A DNA stretch of 64,000 bases, taken from positions 64,285,454-64,349,453 of the forward strand of contig OX388345.1 of the NCBI GenBank assembly GCA_947579665.1. The letters run 5' to 3'. A model generated the notes under the pieces. It saw nothing but the letters and a program-made list of their open reading frames with translations, did no database searches and had not been told where the DNA came from. Positions 58,960 through 64,000 of this stretch are shown piece after piece. Made by a program: the position numbers and the translations under genes. Numbering within the stretch: position 1 is the stretch's first letter; each line of letters opens with the position of its first letter. The DNA comes from Sympetrum striolatum (lineage: Eukaryota > Arthropoda > Insecta > Odonata > Libellulidae).

Positions 58960-59300
58960 TCACAATCATGCGAAGCGTTCAATTTTCTCCACGCATCTCC
59001 CGTCAACCGAACCACGCCTGCGCACGTCAGCCTTAATTAAAGGGTGATGTAATTAAGACCGGATTCAAATAACAACTTTTTTCGCCGAAGATCAAAACTC
59101 AAATTCGAGAAGCGGAACATTATTCAGTCCACCCGCGCGGAGGGGTCCAATCAATTAAAACCGAGGACGGTGTCGAAATTCAGCGGCGCGGGCACCAATT
59201 ATCCCAACCCTTTTCACCCTTTTATTTACAAACAATCGCTGATTTGTCCCCTAATTTTCCGATGGGTTCCAAACAGCGACCCAACCCTCTCGTTTCATCT
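58960..59300. other. GC-richer, CpG-containing patch with homeodomain-like cores
   Basis: CpG-rich DNA interspersed with CCTTAATTAAAGG, GTAATTAAG and TCAATTAAAACCG. Could be a regulatory element, but this rests on composition and AT cores only. Confidence 0.3.
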
Positions 59301-59619
59301 CTTTTGATGCATCTTTATGTATCGCAAGCATGAAAATAAATAAATAATAATAAATGAATGAAGTTATAAGTGATTGCCATGCTGTTTTCTCCTTATCTTT
59401 TAGCATTAATTCAAACCGATTATCGTTAAAATCTTCTTCAACTGTGCATCGATAAATATGCTTGCTTTCGCTATTTCAAAACTAAACCTGGGGAAATTTT
59501 GACGTAAGTGAGTGCAGAGCTATTTGTATCTAAATGCTTTTACAAAATTTTTCCCAAGTCCCAGTTTTATATTTAGTGCGGGGAGCAAACATTTGCTTGG
59601 TTCTGTGATACTGGTTTGA

Positions 59620-60415
59620 TGGTTTTTGGTGCTCCTACATTATTATAGCTCTGAAAATGGTTCATATTATTATTTACTTATTTTTCTTTTTTTGTTTATG
59701 TTATTATGTGCATTGCTATCATTTTTTAATGTGAACTGATTCTTATGTATCACATGCATGTACTTACTGCAAGTGTATTCCTACATTTTGTCATGTTCTT
59801 TTTTTTCATCGTTTAGTTATTACTATCGATAAGTTTGCGCAAGTTTTTGAAACTTTGTGTGTGTTTTCTGCAGTGGATATATTCTTTTTCCTAGGAATCT
59901 CTTAGGTTTTTACATCAACAATTCTTCTAATTTTTCTTACACTGTTCTCTTTCATTTAATTATTCTATAATTAAATGAGGAAAATTTAATTTGTATGTTC
60001 CACAACTTATTTTTATTTAGACCGGTTTCGGCCAATGGTGGTATACTATAGGTACTATAGAGGACACCGTACTGTAATGCACCACACTCCTCTCGTTTCC
60101 TCCGAACACCGGTGAATGAGACGAGGAAAGCCGACAAAGACGTCTATTGGATGTTTTCAACCTATAATTCTTTAGCAGCCGTATTCCAAATTTTCTTTCT
60201 TTACAAATATCCACATAATTATGGCCGTCGTTGGCCGATACCAGTCGAAATAAAAATATATTGTGGAACATACAAAATCGAGTTTCCTCATTCAGTTGTT
60301 ATGGCGTTTCTCGAAGTCCAGCCTTCTCATATTAATGTTATTCTATAATCAATGCTGACGGATTGGATGAAAGAAGAAATCTCGCCAAAATAAAGACGAT
60401 TACTATTATCATTAT
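59620..60415 (+). repeat. AT-rich LINE-tail repeat, family A, copy A2, split by an insertion
   Basis: 59620-59971 and 60338-60415 together match copy A1: 'tgtgcattgctatcattttt', 'tctgcagtggatat', 'cttacactgttctctttcat', then 'ctgacggattggatgaaaga' and 'aataaagacgatta' at the end. The 366-bp gap is the fold-back listed next. A1 lacks it and shows the empty site. Confidence 0.75.
59972..60337. mobile_element. Fold-back element with 12-bp target duplication, decayed hammerhead remnants
   Basis: Flanked by TTATTCTATAAT on both sides (59960-59971 and 60338-60349), a perfect 12-bp duplication confirmed by the uninterrupted relative at 24575-25068. The arms are imperfect inverted copies (aatgaggaaaatttaatttg / aatgaggaaactcgattttg, then 'tatgttccaca', 'atttttattt.gac.ggt.tcggcca'). 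Both arms keep the 3' half of a hammerhead-like layout (GGCC then GAAA or GATA, then CCGGTC or CCAGTC), but the CTGANGA half is lost. Its middle matches the element at 19880-20215. A 12-bp duplication fits a retroelement better than a cut-and-paste transposon. Confidence 0.8.
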
Positions 60416-61350
60416 TTCGAAAGGTCCGGATTCGCCCAAAACATGCGGCGGCAGGAACGATGAAACATTCACGCCGCGGAAAAAAAGACAGCGGGGTCGA
60501 GAGGATCCGTTTCCAAAAACAAAAAGCACCATCGTAAGAGGTTTATGGTACCGCGGCGACAGAAACCGAAAACAAAAACAAAAACGGAGCGAAAAAGCGG
60601 CGGAAAAATTAAAATTCAACTCCGTCCCGAACCGATCGCTTTGCCGGGGAATAAAAAAGGGCGGCTTTACTCGGTTACGAATGATAAAAAATGATCGAGA
60701 GAGAAAGGGCGTTAAGAGAAAAAAATCCCGAGCTTTGGCAGTCGTACGATTAACCGCAGAGCTGGTTCCAGTCATTCCCTCTTTTCCCGTCTCCGAAATA
60801 ACACGCGCCCGCAGAACACGTACGAGGATGCTGGATGGAGAGATCCCACCCACTCCGGGAAAAAAGCCGCTAAAACTCCCTTATCAAACCCCCTTCCCCG
60901 CCCCCTCTCCACCTTCCCTCTCCGGCACCGTATTTGTGGCTGTTTTGCAACCTTTGGCCCTCTTTTTTTGTGGAGGTTTCTACTCTCGCCTCAATAATTG
61001 ATGCGAACGGAAAATATATATACAGTGGCCATGGATTCGTTGGCTATTCATGACGTGCTGGGTGGGCTTGGTAAAAGTGAAAATGTACTGCGGCGGCGAT
61101 TGAAATGCAAGGCGAGGGAGGAGGTTCCTGCAGGTCGAGCGAAGGAGAAGACCATTGAAAATGGGAGCCAGGTGAAGAGAAGGAAGTAGGAAATGGCTTC
61201 CAGAGTGGAGTATCGATGGGAGGAAGGGAGTACGGAAGGATGTGAAATGGGGCTCGAAGACATCGAAAATATATTAAGTGATGAAGAGAATGTTAGTGTG
61301 GAGGGAGAAACTAGCATGGGAAGATTGACCGAGTAAGTCAGAGCTACGCG
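60410..61350. other. GC-rich, CpG-rich island
   Basis: A/G-rich with many CpGs at 60420-60850, then pyrimidine-rich at 60850-60990, then purine-rich. The 212-codon plus and 171-codon minus frames overlap and start within repeat A2, so they are not taken as genes. Confidence 0.45.
61193..61336 (+). other. Weak candidate first coding exon
   Basis: An ATG at 61193 opens a 47-codon frame, MASRVEYRWEEGSTEGCEMG continuing LEDIENILSDEENVSVEGET, acidic with normal composition. A consensus splice donor GTAAGT starts at 61333, inside the last codon before the stop, as in a first exon that splices onward. A second small frame (MDSLAIHDVLGGLGKSENVL..., from 61030) lies just upstream. It sits at the downstream edge of a CpG-rich island. 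No family recognised and no later exon found. Confidence 0.2.
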
Positions 61351-61524
61351 ACGTTTTTCCTCCTTGGCACGTTTACTTTCTCGGCACCAGTGGGATGGTG
61401 ATTATTGTGATAGCCCTATGACTTCGGCAGTTCCTGACGTGTGCACCTTTCTGAATGCCATTATTTTTGTGAGTAAAATTCGCTCAATTAGATACAGCAC
61501 TGTTATCACTTACTAATAAAAATA

Positions 61525-61570
61525 GTAAACGTCTTTTATTGAGGCGATATTGAGACTTTTCATTCTCTTA
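61525..61570 (-). repeat. Family A 3'-end fragment, copy A6
   Basis: cgtcttttattgaggcgata then 'ttgagacttttcattctct' match the reverse complement of the family A 3' end. Only about 45 bp, ending about 10 bp before the fold-back element. Confidence 0.5.
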
Positions 61571-61579
61571 TTACTAATT

Positions 61580-61739
61580 AAACTTGAGAAAAAGAAGAAG
61601 AACACTTATTTGATTGACTCACGACCATGGTTTCGATCTATAAAATCATCCTCAGGTCTTCTAGGTCGAAATCATGGTCGTGAGTTAATAAAATTACTGT
61701 GGTAAAGGTATAAGTGTTCTTCTTCTTTTTCTCAAGTTT
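61580..61739. mobile_element. Fold-back element with a hammerhead-like core, 160 bp
   Basis: The first 30 bases (AAACTTGAGAAAAAGAAGAA...) return as a perfect inverted copy at 61710-61739, and inner arms share 'ctcacgaccatg.tttcga'. The left arm lacks about 20 bp present in the right. A hammerhead-like core on the minus strand crosses the centre. Confidence 0.75.
61618..61660 (-). ncRNA. Hammerhead-ribozyme-like motif with weak stem I
   Basis: On the minus strand: core CTGAGGA (61655-61649), extra T (61648), stem II GATTT/AGATC (61647-61643 with 61639-61635, loop TAT, one wobble), GAAA (61634-61631), stem III in the palindrome ACCATGGT (61631-61624), C at the cleavage position (61623). Stem I would pair only two bases (CA with TG), so a monomer is doubtful. 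Core residues are intact and the layout equals that of the other two loci. Confidence 0.5.
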
Positions 61740-61744
61740 TGTTA

Positions 61745-62060
61745 AGGAGAACTACCACAAAGTCGAGGCCGAATTAGCAGATTCTAATCTCATATTACAT
61801 CTAACCCTTACACATTTAAATTTTAAAGTATAGATAGCTTGAAAAAATACACAGAAGAAAACTACATTGCAGGTTTAAAAAACTAAGCTTTGGCTTAGAA
61901 AATATATACACCGCAGCAGGAAAACACCTGCAAGAAGGGGGTGTAAAAAACCTGCGAAACTTACTTAAAGTTAAGTAAATTCTTAATGAAAGGCAGGCTA
62001 AGAGAGATCTGAAAGGCAAACAAGCAATATAGGTACATATTTGCATAAATGAATGAATGT
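61745..62060 (-). repeat. AT-rich LINE-tail repeat, family A, copy A5
   Basis: Minus-strand copy: 'attacatctaaccctta', 'ggaaaacacctgcaagaagg', 'gtaaaaaacctgcgaaactt' match A3 (42608-42925) closely and A1 in reverse complement. Confidence 0.7.
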
Positions 62061-62069
62061 ACATGTTTG

Positions 62070-63600
62070 CATAACGGTGAAGAACGTAGCAAGTGATAAG
62101 GTTACAAGAAAAGTAACAACAAAACTAATATCACAAAAGAGTAGAGGAGACTATTAATAGCAATAACAGATTTACGGGAATATCAGCAGGGTCAAACTAT
62201 TGTTCATTAAAGTAGTATGAAATTTCATCATTATGCAAATGGGAATTTGATCGCAGTCGACAATGACACATAAACATAATCTGGTAAAAGATTATTCATA
62301 GATGATTTTTCTTGAACGAATTTAGCAGATTTGTATCGCGGTTGAGTAGGCATGCCATGAATGAATGTTTTGGAGAAAATTATTATGCATCAGAGATCAT
62401 TCATACTTCCAATATGAATAGTATGTAATATTCTTCCAGTAGAAATAAGGGAAAATATACTAAACTACTACATATAACTATATATGCTATAACAAATATA
62501 CTATGTAAACATGATACAGGCAAGCTATAAAATAATATCAATCGGCAAACAATAGAATAATAGAATAATAGAAGGAAAAACGCTAAGATCTGGGAGTAGA
62601 AATAGTTTCAAAACGAGGTATAACCTCGCTTTACGTATTAATGCGTTTCAGACAACAGCGGTATAAACGTTTTTTTAAGTAACGTGAAACTTCTTGAAGT
62701 GAGGGATATACGAAGCTTAATGAGCAAAGATAACTATGCATTAAATTGAAAATGATTGGCATTACGTTTCGCTAGGAAAAAATCTCTAAATATCTTTCAA
62801 ATAAAAGGTTAAAAAAACTCAACATAAATAGTTATTCCGCGATTGGTACACTTCAATTTTACCATTGAATTGAAGATTGATATAATATAAATATATTATT
62901 GATTGATATATATTATTGATAATATAAATATACTATTGATATAAATCAAACCCATCCAAATACATAAAATAATATATGAAATTTATATAAAAACTGTATA
63001 AAAATTTGCACCTTTTTCCTTAATTTTCAGTACTTGAAGATAGAAATGCATACGGTGGGCAAATTAAAATTTTACTTATCTTTGTAAATTATGGTTTATC
63101 ATCCAGGCATTCAAATACTTAAAACATAGAGCTGATATACTTTATAAATTACTAGAAATTCTAAAGAAAAATATTGAATTACTATAAATACACTATCTTC
63201 ATTCATTCATTTCATAAGGAATTCCTAAAAACTGACAAATATGAACTATAAAAGAATATTATGTTTATATAAATACATGTAAATATACCTCTGACTCATT
63301 ATTGCCTTAAAATTTTTCATTGAAATTTTCTACCAAAACCAACGAATTTCAGCATCCACTTTGTCACATAGAAAATATGGTGAGGGTGATGAAGCAAACC
63401 CATATAATCGTTGACAACTAATACAAGGAGAAGTACTAAATTTAGCTTATTGTAAGTTATTTTTTGGTTTTTGATAATTTCGTTGTATCACAAGCGCAGC
63501 ATATACAGAGGTGTAAAGTTGGATATTTCCCATGAAAATATATCTATAAAAAACAGTCGGATTAAGTTCACACGACCAATCTTCAATTAATATTTCTTCT
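62070..63600. other. Very AT-rich, no gene recognised
   Basis: Includes a tandem AT-rich repeat near 62876-62945 (attgatataatataaatata and variants). Nothing coding. Confidence 0.5.
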
Positions 63601-63607
63601 TTATTGA

Positions 63608-63608
63608 C

Positions 63609-63640
<32 letters not shown>
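63608..63640. repeat. AT dinucleotide microsatellite
   Basis: Uninterrupted (AT)n of about 16 units. Confidence 0.9.
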
Positions 63641-63642
<2 letters not shown>

Positions 63643-63714
63643 TGTATTTCTCATCAAGTAAAGTATTAAATTCGCCCCTTAAAATTCTTGCAGTTATACC
63701 AATAGATATGAATT

Positions 63715-63930
63715 ATTATAAGCCCATTTTAAGGATAATAGCGAAGTGACCGTCCGTCTGTCTGTCCGTCTGTCCCCCCCCTCTATCTTGAAAACTGTAA
63801 GGTGTAGAGATACGAGGTAAACTTCGTTGGATTCCTACCTACTGAACACCCCAGGGAAAACTATTTTCATTCCCGGAGTCGCCCAGAATCGAACTCCGGA
63901 ACCCATAATTCTTTCCCATTTAAAATACAT
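63715..63930 (-). repeat. SINE-like repeat with internal GTCTGTCC tandem
   Basis: On the minus strand a B-box-like GAGTTCGATTCTGGG (near 63885-63899) lies upstream of a unique part and a (GTCTGTCC)n-like tract at about 63750-63775 with a C homopolymer. Probably a tRNA-like SINE. The boundaries are not resolved. Confidence 0.4.
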
Positions 63931-64000
63931 GTAAACCTCATTTTTATCGCTTGCAGGCTTTGTTTTTTTCGCAAAATTAAATTAGTATCACAAATCGTAC

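Noticed and set aside
60338..61001. 212-codon plus and 171-codon minus frames as genes
   Set aside because: They overlap on opposite strands, begin within repeat family A, and are Arg/Lys- or Phe/Ser-rich by composition.

Overview
This window reads as intergenic or intronic DNA from an animal nuclear genome, most likely an arthropod. It is AT-rich and holds decayed non-LTR retrotransposons, tRNA-derived SINEs with Pol III B boxes, and small DNA transposons of the hAT, piggyBac and Tc1/mariner types. I see no prokaryotic gene layout, no rRNA and no intact gene. The species cannot be fixed from the sequence. Long open frames occur mainly in GC-rich, low-complexity patches, often in several frames at once, so I treat them as composition effects. 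Three short frames that end at good splice donors are kept as weak exon candidates (37.1-37.4, 40.9-41.0 and 61.2-61.3 kb).

Layout. 0-1 kb holds two LINE reverse-transcriptase scraps in opposite orientation. 1-9 kb is CT-rich patches, a TA-flanked MITE-like element (4.5-4.8 kb), a diverged 400-bp duplication (5.4-6.0 kb) and SINEs. 8.7-9.8 kb has an hAT-like repeat with a second hAT MITE nested inside it. 11.6-15.8 kb has three fold-back elements, one a 754-bp element with a perfect 8-bp target duplication. 16.7-17.0 kb is another hAT-like remnant. 19.9-20.2 kb is a fold-back carrying two hammerhead-like cores. 24.6-28.0 kb has an AT-rich LINE-tail repeat, a 77-bp palindromic mini-MITE and a 5'-truncated LINE with a recognisable reverse-transcriptase C-terminus. 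28-41 kb is sparse, with SINEs and GC-rich islands. 41.7-51.3 kb has a three-copy interspersed repeat, a LINE interrupted by a SINE, a hammerhead-bearing fold-back, a tandem B-box array and a fold-back. 52.7-55.5 kb has the second 77-bp mini-MITE and a piggyBac MITE. 58-64 kb has a LINE scrap, a complete young SINE with a 13-bp target duplication, two more fold-backs of the hammerhead-related group, and a terminal SINE-like repeat.

The most interesting signal is a group of four fold-back elements (20.0, 46.6, 60.1 and 61.6 kb). Three of them contain arrangements matching the hammerhead ribozyme core: CUGANGA, one extra U, stem II, GAAA, a short often self-complementary stem III, UH at the cleavage position, and a stem I. 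The fourth keeps decayed remnants and has a perfect 12-bp target duplication. Hammerheads are known in Penelope-like retroelements, so these may be short, possibly non-autonomous relatives. Three of the four lie inside or within about 100 bp of the same AT-rich LINE-tail repeat.

A second large-scale pattern is a series of about 19 GC-rich, CpG-containing, strand-asymmetric islands of 0.2-1 kb set in AT-rich DNA every few kilobases. They could be regulatory or unmethylated DNA, but the sequence alone cannot show this.
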